Assembly (NCBI GenBank): GCA_003221825.1
Contig: QHUE01000071.1
Location: forward strand, 1 to 21,160
Reading direction: 5' to 3'
DNA length: 21,160 nucleotides
DNA from: Gemmatimonadota bacterium
GTDB taxonomy: Bacteria; Gemmatimonadota; Gemmatimonadetes; Gemmatimonadales; GWC2-71-9
Every line of letters starts with the position of its first letter. Positions within the stretch are counted from its first letter, which is position 1. The notes under the pieces are model-generated. The model did not search any database. It was given only the letters and a program-made list of their open reading frames with translations, and had not been told where the DNA came from. Below are positions 1-7,171 of the stretch, piece by piece. The translations under genes were made by a program, and so were the position numbers.

Positions 1-241
1 CCACCAGGAATGTGCGCTTGTCCGGGAACTTGGTGCGCGTTTCGTACGCATACTCGACCGCGCGGTCCACGCCGTAGCAGAACCCGAATTCGCCGGCGAG
101 CCGGAATCGCAAGTCGCCGGCCTCGAGCGTGTACCCCGACGCGCGAATGAGATCGACCACACGGCTGTGGTAATCGGCCGTGAGCGCGCCTTCGATGGCG
201 CCTTTGAGGCCGAATCCCTTGCGGAAATAGGTCTGTTCCAC
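1..241 (-). CDS. ispH: 4-hydroxy-3-methylbut-2-enyl diphosphate reductase IspH, N-terminal part (runs off left edge)
   Basis: IspH is the cytoplasmic [4Fe-4S] enzyme of the last MEP-pathway step, reducing HMBPP to IPP and DMAPP. About 80 codons are visible. The protein begins with GTG at 241-239 and opens EQTYFRKGFGLK. After a DYHSR segment it reaches EFGFCYGVDRAVEYAYETR, where Cys55 is the first Fe-S ligand. The ligand lies about 43 residues later than in E. coli-type IspH, so this is the form with an N-terminal extension. The rest, including the other two cysteines, lies outside the window. The start lies 4 nt beyond the stop of the upstream oxidoreductase remnant, so the genes are probably co-transcribed. 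GAGG lies very close to the GTG and is only a weak ribosome binding site. The family call rests on the GFCYGVDRAV motif and its flanks. Confidence 0.9.
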   Translation of the reverse strand, partial: MEQTYFRKGFGLKGAIEGALTADYHSRVVDLIRASGYTLEAGDLRFRLAGEFGFCYGVDRAVEYAYETRTKFPDKRTFLV

Positions 242-245
242 GGCC

Positions 246-1170
246 TCAATCTAACCGGACGCCGCGCCCGCCGCGGATCGCGTCGAGCACGCGCTGTATT
301 TGCCAGCCGTCGCGGAACGTGGCCGGCTCGGCCTGCGGCGCGCCCCCGCGGATCACCTGGACCATCTCCCGCATCAGCCGGACGAACGAACGGGCCCACA
401 TGTTGTTGGGCTTCGTCTTCTCCCAGAGATCGTCCGGCGCGGAGATGTCTTCAAGCGGTCCGCCCGGCTTGCCGAGCTCGAGCTTCGTCTCGCCGCTCAG
501 GAGCAATGTTCCTTCGCTGCCGGTCACCTGGCCGAGATGGCCGGGTCCGTGGAGCGCGACGGTGCTGAGCGTGATCGTCGCGACGGCGCCGCTTCGCGTT
601 TGCAGCACGCAGCTCGCGTAGTCATCGGCGGTAACCTGATGCACCGCACCCATCTCCTCTTTGCGCTGTTTGCCGAACGTCTCGACGAGCCCGGCGACGT
701 AGGTGATTTCGCTCCCGCTCCAAAACCGGCACAGGTCGATGAGATGCGATCCGACCGCGCCCAGAATGCCGCCGCCGCGCGAGACGTCGAACCACCAATT
801 CCACGGCGCGTCGAAGGCCTGGGGACGGCCGTCTCCTCGCAGGTACGGCTTGAGCGACAATTCGATGTGCCGCAGCTCGCCAATCGCGTTGGACCGGATG
901 AGCTCGCGCGCGCGGCGCCGGTTGGGCTCGTACCGCAATTCGTGGTCAATCCAGGCCAGGCTGTCGGCGTGCTGTTCGGATGCTGTCACCATTTGCGCGG
1001 CGTCAAATGCGTCAAGCGCCATCGGCTTTTCGCACAAGACGTGCTTTCCCGCTTCCAGCGCCGCGATCGCGAAGCGGGCGTGCGAATCGGGCGTGGACGA
1101 CACGACGACGAGCGCGCCGGGCGAATCCAGAGCCGATGAAACCCACGCGCACGTCGCGTGATGTCGTCAC
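246..1170 (-). pseudogene. Gfo/Idh/MocA-family oxidoreductase with internal deletion and frame change
   Basis: Family members are NAD(P)-dependent sugar or cyclitol oxidoreductases with an N-terminal Rossmann fold and a C-terminal alpha/beta domain. A GTG at 1170-1168, overlapping the upstream stop as GTGA, opens a frame reading DVRVGFIGSGFA, the nucleotide-binding glycine loop. Near 1115-1130 the homology jumps frame. From about 1121 it continues as SPGALVVVSSTPDSHARFA and stays open to 246, with the EKP catalytic lysine motif, GGGILGAVGSHLIDL and a full C-terminal domain. About 55-60 residues normally between these parts are missing, and neither frame alone gives a whole protein. The longest uninterrupted frame starts at GTG 1103 (285 aa) and lacks the glycine loop. 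This could be a true deletion, an assembly collapse or an expressed fragment; a functional oxidoreductase is unlikely as read. Confidence 0.7.
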
Positions 1171-1664
1171 GGCACGAAGGCGCAAGACACCGTGTCGGTC
1201 TGCCGCGGCAGGGGAACGTCGCGGTACTCGATACGGGTCGGCGTGCGAATGCCCGTCTCGATGCCCGATCCTTGAATATGCCCAGCGAGTTTTCGCGCCT
1301 CACGACGGACCTGAACCGCGCCGGTATCGAAGTAGAACCCACGCGACACATCGCGCATCAGATAGCGCACCGCGACCACCGCGCCGGGGGCCGTGGTGTC
1401 ACCCGGCGCCACGGCTGGATAGGACGCCGAAACGAGACTGTCGCGAAAATGCAGAAGCACGAGCACGCCGTTCCCTTCGGGGCTTACGGCCTCGAGCAGC
1501 ATCGACCGTCCGTCCGTGCAGCGATGCGTCGTCGCCGGAAGCGAAAACCGGACCGTGTCGCGCGGTGGAAAGGCGACGGTTGCATCGAGCAGCAGCGGCT
1601 GCTCGGAGCGACCCGCGCCGTCGCAACCTGCCAGCAGAACCAGCAGGGCAGGGACCGCTCTCAG
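1167..1664 (-). CDS. Small predicted lipoprotein of unknown function, probable CTG start
   Basis: This is not a family I recognise. The frame contains a compact lipoprotein signal, RAVPALLVLLAGC, with lipobox LAGC, followed by a polar region of about 150 residues ending in DTVSCAFVP. The upstream open frame reaches an ATG at 1802, but that would lie deep inside the thioesterase gene and put 46 extra residues before the signal. The only good start is CTG at 1664-1662, which overlaps the thioesterase stop as CTGA and puts the lipid-modified Cys at residue 14. The stop overlaps the next start as GTGA. The 165-aa product would be exported and anchored to a membrane. No ATG, GTG or TTG fits, so the CTG assignment is an inference from the signal peptide and the 4-nt overlap. 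Confidence 0.6.
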   Translation of the reverse strand: MRAVPALLVLLAGCDGAGRSEQPLLLDATVAFPPRDTVRFSLPATTHRCTDGRSMLLEAVSPEGNGVLVLLHFRDSLVSASYPAVAPGDTTAPGAVVAVRYLMRDVSRGFYFDTGAVQVRREARKLAGHIQGSGIETGIRTPTRIEYRDVPLPRQTDTVSCAFVP

Positions 1665-2143
1665 CGAGGTGATGGCGCGACTCCGAGCGCCCTCCGCGCC
1701 GCGTCGGGGCTCAAGGTGTGCGGCGCGAGAGATGCGATCAGTCCCTTGGGGAGCGGGGTGGGCTTCAGTTCCTGGCGATCGACCGAGACCAGCACCATCC
1801 ATCCGGCCGCACCCAGCGCACGCGCGTCCGGACGCAGAACATCAAAGTGGAGGGTCAGCGATTTGGTCCCGACTTTGCCTACGTAGGCGCCGATGCGCAG
1901 GCGATCATCGAGGCGAGCCGGCCAGTAGAACTCGCTGTGCACCGCTTTTCGGGGAAGGAAGATGTCGTACTGGTCGAACATGCTGGCGTACGCGAGACCG
2001 CAGTGCCGAAACATTTCTGTTTCGGCGATCTCGAACAGGCGCACGTAGGATCCGTAGAAAATGATGCCGGCGAAGTCTACGTCCGACCAGCGGACGTATT
2101 CCTCGATGATGAACGGCTGCGGCTCGTGGTCGGGGGAGGGCAT
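1661..2143 (-). CDS. Acyl-CoA thioesterase, 4HBT/YbgC-like hot-dog fold
   Basis: This family hydrolyses acyl-CoA or aryl-CoA thioesters in the cytoplasm as hot-dog-fold oligomers. The 160-aa protein shows the family signature near its start, VRWSDVDFAGIIFYGSYVRLFE (residues 17-38). Asp23 aligns with the catalytic Asp of the 4-hydroxybenzoyl-CoA thioesterase group (GDCDPAG). The length is slightly above the usual 130-150 aa. The ATG at 2143-2141 lies 20 nt after the stop of the PAS–Fis regulator; a GGGGG run abuts it, but there is no well-spaced ribosome binding site. The stop TGA overlaps the probable CTG start of the lipoprotein gene. The substrate cannot be read from the sequence. Confidence 0.82.
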   Translation of the reverse strand: MPSPDHEPQPFIIEEYVRWSDVDFAGIIFYGSYVRLFEIAETEMFRHCGLAYASMFDQYDIFLPRKAVHSEFYWPARLDDRLRIGAYVGKVGTKSLTLHFDVLRPDARALGAAGWMVLVSVDRQELKPTPLPKGLIASLAPHTLSPDAARRALGVAPSPR

Positions 2144-2163
2144 CCCCCGGGGAAGCTAGGAGC

Positions 2164-2685
2164 CTAGGGAGAGGCGCGGAAGCCGTCCATCCCGTATGAC
2201 TTGAGGCGTCTCCACAACGTGGTGCGGCTGATACCGAGCCGGCGCGCCGTTTCCGCGAGCTTGCCACTGGTGTCTTGTAGTGTGTCGGTGATGGCTTGGC
2301 GCTCGCGTTCGGCGAGGGTGAGTGCCCCAGTCGGGGGGAGGATCGCTGCTTCGCCGAGACTCTGCGTGCCGCTCTTGAGGGGAGCGAATCGCGCCCCGAG
2401 ACTCTGCAGTCGGTTTCGGACGTCGCCGTTCTGGCCGTCGATCGCTCGCCGGGCCGAGGCGTTGGCGTAGAGCAACCGGCCCTGCTGATCGAAAATGACG
2501 ATGCCCTCGGTGACGGAGTCGATGACCGCGCGCACAAGAGGAGAAAACGTGGCGGGCACATTGCCCGCGGGGCTGACGGGTTTGTCGATCATGGGTTGGT
2601 TATCCTCATACAAAACCTGCAGGTCCAAGGTTTCATCCGGATCCGACGCTGCTGTTAGATTCGTGTCAAGATGAGACTCGCTCAT
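2164..2685 (-). CDS. Transcriptional regulator: PAS-type sensor domain plus Fis-type helix-turn-helix
   Basis: The 173-aa protein has an acidic, disordered N-terminus (1-45) and the first part of a PAS fold (about 49-95: PLVRAVIDSVTEGIVIFDQQGRLLYAN). A linker and a C-terminal Fis/HTH_8 DNA-binding domain follow (about 124-165), with a recognition region GKLAETARRLGISRTTLWRRL. This is the layout of a sigma-54 enhancer-binding protein without its AAA+ domain, so it probably acts as a simple regulator rather than a sigma-54 activator. It heads the minus-strand cluster and is divergent from a TetR gene across 76 nt, so it may control itself and the downstream thioesterase-to-ispH genes. The first ATG is used; no clear ribosome binding site precedes it or the internal Met32. 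The ligand is unknown. Confidence 0.75.
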   Translation of the reverse strand: MSESHLDTNLTAASDPDETLDLQVLYEDNQPMIDKPVSPAGNVPATFSPLVRAVIDSVTEGIVIFDQQGRLLYANASARRAIDGQNGDVRNRLQSLGARFAPLKSGTQSLGEAAILPPTGALTLAERERQAITDTLQDTSGKLAETARRLGISRTTLWRRLKSYGMDGFRASP

Positions 2686-2761
2686 AGGTCAAAAGGTTGC
2701 TGGTTTGTTTCGGCTTGCGCCCTTCTTACTGACCCTTACCATTGACCGCCGGGACAACAAC

Positions 2762-3253
2762 GTGCCCAAGGACGCCGCCTCCACCCGCTCCAACATCCTC
2801 GACGCCGCCGTGCAAACCTTGCAGCGCGGGGGCGTCGAAGGATTTACACTCGACGCCGTCGCACGGCGCGCCGGGGTCGTGAAAGGCTTAATCCTCTATC
2901 ACTACGCATCACGCGGCCGGTTGCTGCGGGCCGCCGCTTCCCAGATTGCGGCCTCGCGGAGCGCGGCGCTGGAGCAGGCCTGGCGGAGCGCCCCCGGAAC
3001 CGCCGGACTCGACGCCTGCTGGGAAGAGCTGCGCCGTCAGGCGGAGGATGGTACGGCCCGCGCCTGGATCAGCCTGTGCTCCGCCGGCCTGATTGACCGA
3101 TCGGCCAGGAACGCGGCATTTGAAGACGCAGCCCGTGAAGCCGTCGTCGACGGATGTGCCGTCGCGCTGGCGACCGGCGTTCCGCTCGCTGATGCGAGAG
3201 ACGCGTATGATGCCCTCTGGTTAACCCTGCTCGAGGTGACCGCGAGGCGCTAG
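2762..3253 (+). CDS. TetR/AcrR-family transcriptional regulator
   Basis: These are dimeric repressors that release DNA on binding a small ligand. Starting at GTG 2762 the protein is 163 aa. The TetR helix-turn-helix is at about residues 8-55: TRSNILDAAVQTLQRGGVEG, then FTLDAVARRAGVVKGLILYHY. The frame opens earlier, at ATG 2705, but those residues (FRLAPFLLTLTIDRRDNN) resemble no TetR N-terminus. The ligand-binding domain is Ala-rich and somewhat short. The stop is in CTAG at 3250-3253, shared with the helicase on the other strand. It is divergent from the PAS–Fis gene, a position where it could repress either gene or itself. No operator palindrome was found in the 76-nt gap. Confidence 0.8.
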   Translation: MPKDAASTRSNILDAAVQTLQRGGVEGFTLDAVARRAGVVKGLILYHYASRGRLLRAAASQIAASRSAALEQAWRSAPGTAGLDACWEELRRQAEDGTARAWISLCSAGLIDRSARNAAFEDAAREAVVDGCAVALATGVPLADARDAYDALWLTLLEVTARR

Positions 3254-5814
3254 CGTCGTCTCGGCCGGCGGCCGCCGCGCGTCACTCGCGCCCGATGCCC
3301 GCTGCCGAGATTCCGTAATCCCTGTCGCAGCTCATCCAGCGAACTGGCGCGGACCGCCTCGTGCTTGCCACGGGTCACCGTGAAGCGCACCGGCCGGTCG
3401 AACGGCGGTAGGTCTTTTGGATGGAGCCGGCGCGCCTGACCCTCCTTGAGACGCAGCCGCACGACACCCACTCCCTGGTCGACGTCGTAATCCAACGGAA
3501 CGCGATCGCCATACAGGAAAACTGATGAGGGCAGGGCGTCGAGTCGGTGGCGTTCGCCCTCGGAAATCGCCGCGTCAGGGTCTAAGGAAACCCGACTCCC
3601 GATGAACGAATCCCAGGAGTTCACGCCTGAAAGCTGCGCTGCAATCTGTTCGCCGACCCGCTCCTTGTCGGCCTGGCTCAGCCGGCCACCTGAGCGCCGC
3701 CAGTAGTGACCGAACCGCTCCAACGCCCGCCGGACCTTTCCTTGATCCGGATGAGGTGTCTCGCCCGCAAGTAGCGCCTCAGCCAGCGCGCGGCGGGCCG
3801 ACTCGACGAGCTCGTCTGGAAACGGGCTCCGCAAGGGCTCGACTTCCCGCTCGAGCGTGAAACCGAAGTACTCGACGGTCCGCACGACCATCAGACCTTC
3901 GCGCCTCCGCTGCCGCTCGAAGACCACTTCGGGCCTGCCTTTGCGCGCATACCGCCGAATGGCGCGCTCCGGGATCTGCGTCCCTTCGATGCTGGCACGC
4001 GGGACACCGAACCGGTCGGCGAAGTACCGGAGCGATCCGGCGATGGCGCCCCAGCTGCCGCACACGGAGCTGCGGCTGACGCGCGCTTCCCGGCCATCGG
4101 CCGTCTGCTCGTCGATCACGAGTGCGAACGGCATGATCTTGGCCAAAAGGTCAGCAAAAAGCTCGAGCGTCTTGCGGTCACCGTGCGGCAGCTTGGCAGG
4201 GAGGGGGACCTCGAGCTGACGGTAGACCGATGCCGTGCCCAGAGCGATGTCTTCGATCGCCTTGACGAGCACGCCGCGGTCCTCGGCCCAGCGCTCGATT
4301 TCCTCTTCACGGAAGAGGTGTCGCGGCAGCCCATACACTTCGCCGAGGTATCCGTACTTGTTCACCGCTTCCGCGTAGACGTTGTAGGCGGTGACGTGAT
4401 CGGAACCCGGTACGATCAGGCCACCCAGCTGCCGTTCTTCCCTCGTCATGCGATGCAGTGACTCGATGTTGGACGCGACCGCGACCAGGGGAACGAGCGG
4501 CGGCTCGGCGTGATACAGCAGCTCCCCCCAGGGACGCTCGACCGGCATCGCCTCAACCGCACGGCCGTAACTCGTTAGTCTACCGTGCTCTATGAGTCCT
4601 CGTTCGGTCAGCACGTCGACGCTATCGCGGTACGCCCGGCGATCGAGTGGGACCGGCAAGTCGAGCTCCGCGGCGTCGACTCCGATGGCGGCGCACGTGA
4701 TCGCCACGCGCTCGGCGTCCCCAGCGAGCTGGAATTCGGGAGCGGTGGGACGGAGCTCCTCAAAGACGAGGTCTCGGTCACTCAGAATGTAGACCTCGCC
4801 GTGCTGCACGCGGCCGTGCACGCGTCCCGCCATCTGCAGGATCTCGTTGGCGCCCAAGTAGGCGCGCGTCAGCACGTTCTTACCGCGCTCCACGACGTTC
4901 GTGTAGCGGGCGTCGTAAATCACGACCGTATCGAGGCCGCGGATGTTGAGCGCAGATTGACCCGCCGCGGTCATTGCAAGGAGGAACGGACGTTTGACCA
5001 AACCGTCAAGAAAGGGGCGAATGACGCGAATCGGTTCGCCACCGTGGTAGAAGGCCGTGGCCAGATTGGGCCAGCGATCCCCTAGCTCCTTCGCGATCTG
5101 CTCCACCTCGGCGCGTGTAGGAACGAACACGGCGACGCCCCGCCGCTCGCGCATGACGCGTTTTATGAAACGATCGTTCAAGAACTCGAGGGGTTGCTCC
5201 GCCAGGATGTTTACCTGCGCCGCCTTGGCTGGATCAAACGCTCTGGTCTCGAGAACCTGGGCCGAGTCGAGGTAGTCCGAGTAGAAGCTGGGGTCAACGG
5301 TCGCAGACAGCCAGATGAACCGGCAGCGCGCCCGTTTCCCCAGCGCGAGACACAGCTCCATCTCGGCGGAGGTCTGGTGAATCTCGTCCACAACCAGGGT
5401 ATCCTGGGCGGTGATCAGTCCGTCTTGGAACCACCTGCGGGCGATTCCGGTGGTGATGATGACGACATTCCAAGTGGGTGTCTCGGGCGTGGCCTCCCGC
5501 TCGCGATTGACCACTCCCACCCGCAGCGGTGCCTTGAGGATCGTCTCCGCCATGCTCCGAATGGCGAGCGTCTTCCCCGTGCCCGTCCCCGCCACGATTC
5601 CGAAGCCCTGACCAGAGCCCCCTCCCGCCAGGCGGCGAATGTCGTCGCCATGTTCGCGCTCGAGCAGCGTCTCGAGTTTCAGGCCGAGGGCGAGCTCGAT
5701 CGTTTCGCAGGCGGCGCGGGTCGGTGCAATGACGATGACCCGCCCTGTGGACGGCTCCGCTGCGAGAAATGCCTGGGGATCGGGGGGGAGGAAGTGGTCG
5801 CGGGATATGCGCAC
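3250..5814 (-). CDS. DEAH-type superfamily 2 helicase (HrpA/HrpB-like)
   Basis: ATP-dependent nucleic-acid helicase. Counting from GTG 5814, it shows motif I AGTGTGKT (75-82), motif II DEIH (143-146) and motif III SAT (170-172). FVPTRAEVEQ is motif IV-like, MTAAGQSALNIRG is motif V-like, and motif VI is QMAGRVHGR (327-335), off the usual QRxGRxGR at two places. A long C-terminal half (about 480 residues) resembles the accessory region of HrpA/HrpB-type enzymes and ends in an Arg-rich tail. The frame opens at GTG 5862, but that codon lies inside a terminator hairpin, so the GTG at 5814 (854 aa) is preferred. No ribosome binding site precedes it; a TATATT lies 6 nt upstream, which would suit a leaderless message. 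RNA or DNA substrate cannot be decided. Confidence 0.8.
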   Translation of the reverse strand: MRISRDHFLPPDPQAFLAAEPSTGRVIVIAPTRAACETIELALGLKLETLLEREHGDDIRRLAGGGSGQGFGIVAGTGTGKTLAIRSMAETILKAPLRVGVVNREREATPETPTWNVVIITTGIARRWFQDGLITAQDTLVVDEIHQTSAEMELCLALGKRARCRFIWLSATVDPSFYSDYLDSAQVLETRAFDPAKAAQVNILAEQPLEFLNDRFIKRVMRERRGVAVFVPTRAEVEQIAKELGDRWPNLATAFYHGGEPIRVIRPFLDGLVKRPFLLAMTAAGQSALNIRGLDTVVIYDARYTNVVERGKNVLTRAYLGANEILQMAGRVHGRVQHGEVYILSDRDLVFEELRPTAPEFQLAGDAERVAITCAAIGVDAAELDLPVPLDRRAYRDSVDVLTERGLIEHGRLTSYGRAVEAMPVERPWGELLYHAEPPLVPLVAVASNIESLHRMTREERQLGGLIVPGSDHVTAYNVYAEAVNKYGYLGEVYGLPRHLFREEEIERWAEDRGVLVKAIEDIALGTASVYRQLEVPLPAKLPHGDRKTLELFADLLAKIMPFALVIDEQTADGREARVSRSSVCGSWGAIAGSLRYFADRFGVPRASIEGTQIPERAIRRYARKGRPEVVFERQRRREGLMVVRTVEYFGFTLEREVEPLRSPFPDELVESARRALAEALLAGETPHPDQGKVRRALERFGHYWRRSGGRLSQADKERVGEQIAAQLSGVNSWDSFIGSRVSLDPDAAISEGERHRLDALPSSVFLYGDRVPLDYDVDQGVGVVRLRLKEGQARRLHPKDLPPFDRPVRFTVTRGKHEAVRASSLDELRQGLRNLGSGHRARVTRGGRRPRRR

Positions 5815-5820
5815 TACTGG

Positions 5821-5860
5821 AATATAGAAAAGCGAGAGGCGCCGTGTTCGGGCGCCTCTC
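5821..5860 (-). terminator. Rho-independent terminator after the small secreted protein gene
   Basis: A perfect 10-bp stem (GAGAGGCGCC at 5834-5843 pairing with 5851-5860) encloses a 7-nt loop. On the minus strand it is followed by GCTTTTCTATATT. It begins 16 nt after the stop of the 5876-6136 gene. It separates that gene from the helicase and argues that the helicase has its own promoter. Confidence 0.8.
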
Positions 5861-5875
5861 ACTCAACTCGCAGGT

Positions 5876-6136
5876 CTACCACCCCCGACGATGATACCGG
5901 CGCGCGTGGTAGCGATACGGCCGCACCACGATCACCCGTGGCGCATAGTAAAACGGGGGATAGCGGTAGTAGTAGTACGGATGGGCGTAGCGATAGTAAT
6001 ACGGCCGGCCGATCACGACTTGTCCGGCGAAGTTCGGATCTCCAAAACTCAACGAGATGCCGACCCGGGTTTGGGCCGCTGCGACGCCGCTGGCAAGACC
6101 GAGCAACAGCCCGACGATAATGACGATGCGTTTCAT
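5876..6136 (-). CDS. Small secreted Tyr/Arg-rich protein of unknown function
   Basis: The 86-aa protein has a clear signal peptide, MKRIVIIVGLLLGLASGVAAAQ, with likely cleavage after AAA. A short segment RVGISLSFGDPNFAGQVVIG follows, then a low-complexity tail rich in Tyr, Arg, Pro and His (PYYYRYAHPYYYY and RPYRYHARRYHRR). It should be exported; the basic, aromatic tail could bind polyanions or the cell wall, but that is a guess. AAGGAGG at 6147-6141 is a near-perfect ribosome binding site 4 nt before the ATG, the best in the window. It has its own terminator, so it is probably a single-gene transcript. No enzyme motif is seen. Confidence 0.75.
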   Translation of the reverse strand: MKRIVIIVGLLLGLASGVAAAQTRVGISLSFGDPNFAGQVVIGRPYYYRYAHPYYYYRYPPFYYAPRVIVVRPYRYHARRYHRRGW

Positions 6137-6140
6137 GGTG

Positions 6141-6147
6141 CCTCCTT
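6141..6147 (-). promoter_or_regulatory. Strong Shine-Dalgarno site of the small secreted protein gene
   Basis: AAGGAGG is spaced 4 nt from the ATG at 6136. It stands out because many other genes in the window rely on stop/start overlaps or have no visible ribosome binding site. The 138-nt gap upstream (6137-6274) shows no convincing promoter or other feature. Confidence 0.8.
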
Positions 6148-6274
6148 GAATGCGCTCCTCCTAGGGAAGAGACGTGCCATGCCGGGCTGGCGTCGTAAGT
6201 GATTATTTCATAGGATGTTATGCGACGCTGCGATCGGGACCGGTGTGTCCGTCGATTGCTACAAATGTCTCGGT

Positions 6275-7171
6275 TCAGTCTCCGAAGCTGACACCCAGGT
6301 CCCTCGCCGTTGCGATGCTGTCGGAGTCGAGCGGTACACGACGGGGGGTCGCGAGCGCCTCTTCGAGCGGCACGGCGACGATCCGCGGCGGTTGTAGCGC
6401 CACCATCATCCCGAACTGTCGCTCGGCGGGATCGACCAGCGAGACCGTGCCGCCCTTTGGCGCTGCCCCCTCCGCCACCACCACGATGCTGAAATGGCGT
6501 CCCTCCGCCTCGCGGCGGCGGATCTTGTCGCAGACCTTGTCGATGTCGAAAGGGATTTCGGGAATCAGGATCACGTCGGCGGACCCGGCAATTCCCGAAT
6601 TGAGCGCGATGAAGCCCGCGTTGCGGCCCATCACTTCCACGACGATCACGCGCTCGTGGCTTTCCGCAGTCGAGTGCAGCTTGTCGATCGCGTCGGTCGC
6701 CGTGGAAACGGCGGTGTCGAAACCGAACGTCGCGACTGTTCCGCCGACGTCGTTGTCGATCGTCTTGGGGACGCCCACGACCGGCAGTCCCTTCTTCCAG
6801 AGACTCAGGACGATGCCCAGGGTGCCCTCTCCGCCGATCGCAATGAGGGCGTCGAGACGATTAGCGCGGAACGACTCCAGCAGCTCCTCGGTGCGGTCGC
6901 GCTCCTCCCAGCTGCCGTCCGGCCGCTGCATGCGCCACTTGAGAGGATTGCCGCGATTGGACGTGCCGAGGATCGTGCCGCCGAGGTGGGTGATGCCGCG
7001 GACTTCGTGCGGGCCCAAGGGCATCAGCTCACCCTCGCCGAGTAAGCTGCCGAACCCCCGCTTGATCCCCACGCACTCCCAGCCGCGGTGCACCGCGCTG
7101 AGCACTGCGGCCCGGATGACGGCGTTCAGTCCTGGCGCGTCACCGCCGCCGGTGGAGATCGCAATTCTCAC
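6275..7171 (-). CDS. pfkA: 6-phosphofructokinase (PfkA family), lacking a C-terminal block
   Basis: PFK phosphorylates fructose 6-phosphate in glycolysis. The 298-aa protein starts at GTG 7171 and carries GGGDAPGLNA (8-17), GGEGT (113-117), the catalytic loop PKTIDND (135-141), SHER (Arg174), MGR (181-183) and the IPE glutamate (205). Gly in GGEG where PPi-dependent enzymes have Asp suggests ATP as donor. Lys in PKTIDND is typical of the mixed ATP/PPi subgroup. After PKGG (241) the sequence passes within about 12 residues to FGMMVAL and a normal C-terminus. Members usually have about 50-60 more residues here, including the LGHxQRGG segment (Arg243, His249, Arg252 of E. coli PFK-1, which bind the sugar phosphate). 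The gap is in frame. Function as read is doubtful. The start overlaps the SelW-like stop as GTGA, indicating translational coupling. Confidence 0.82.
   Translation of the reverse strand: MRIAISTGGGDAPGLNAVIRAAVLSAVHRGWECVGIKRGFGSLLGEGELMPLGPHEVRGITHLGGTILGTSNRGNPLKWRMQRPDGSWEERDRTEELLESFRANRLDALIAIGGEGTLGIVLSLWKKGLPVVGVPKTIDNDVGGTVATFGFDTAVSTATDAIDKLHSTAESHERVIVVEVMGRNAGFIALNSGIAGSADVILIPEIPFDIDKVCDKIRRREAEGRHFSIVVVAEGAAPKGGTVSLVDPAERQFGMMVALQPPRIVAVPLEEALATPRRVPLDSDSIATARDLGVSFGD

Noticed and set aside
2142..2152. CCCCCGGGG palindrome before the thioesterase gene as an operator
   Set aside because: Short, low complexity and expected in GC-rich DNA; no second copy near other promoters.
2705..2761. 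ATG 2705 as the TetR start
   Set aside because: The extra 19 residues do not look like a TetR N-terminus; GTG 2762 gives a normal N-terminal arm before the helix-turn-helix.
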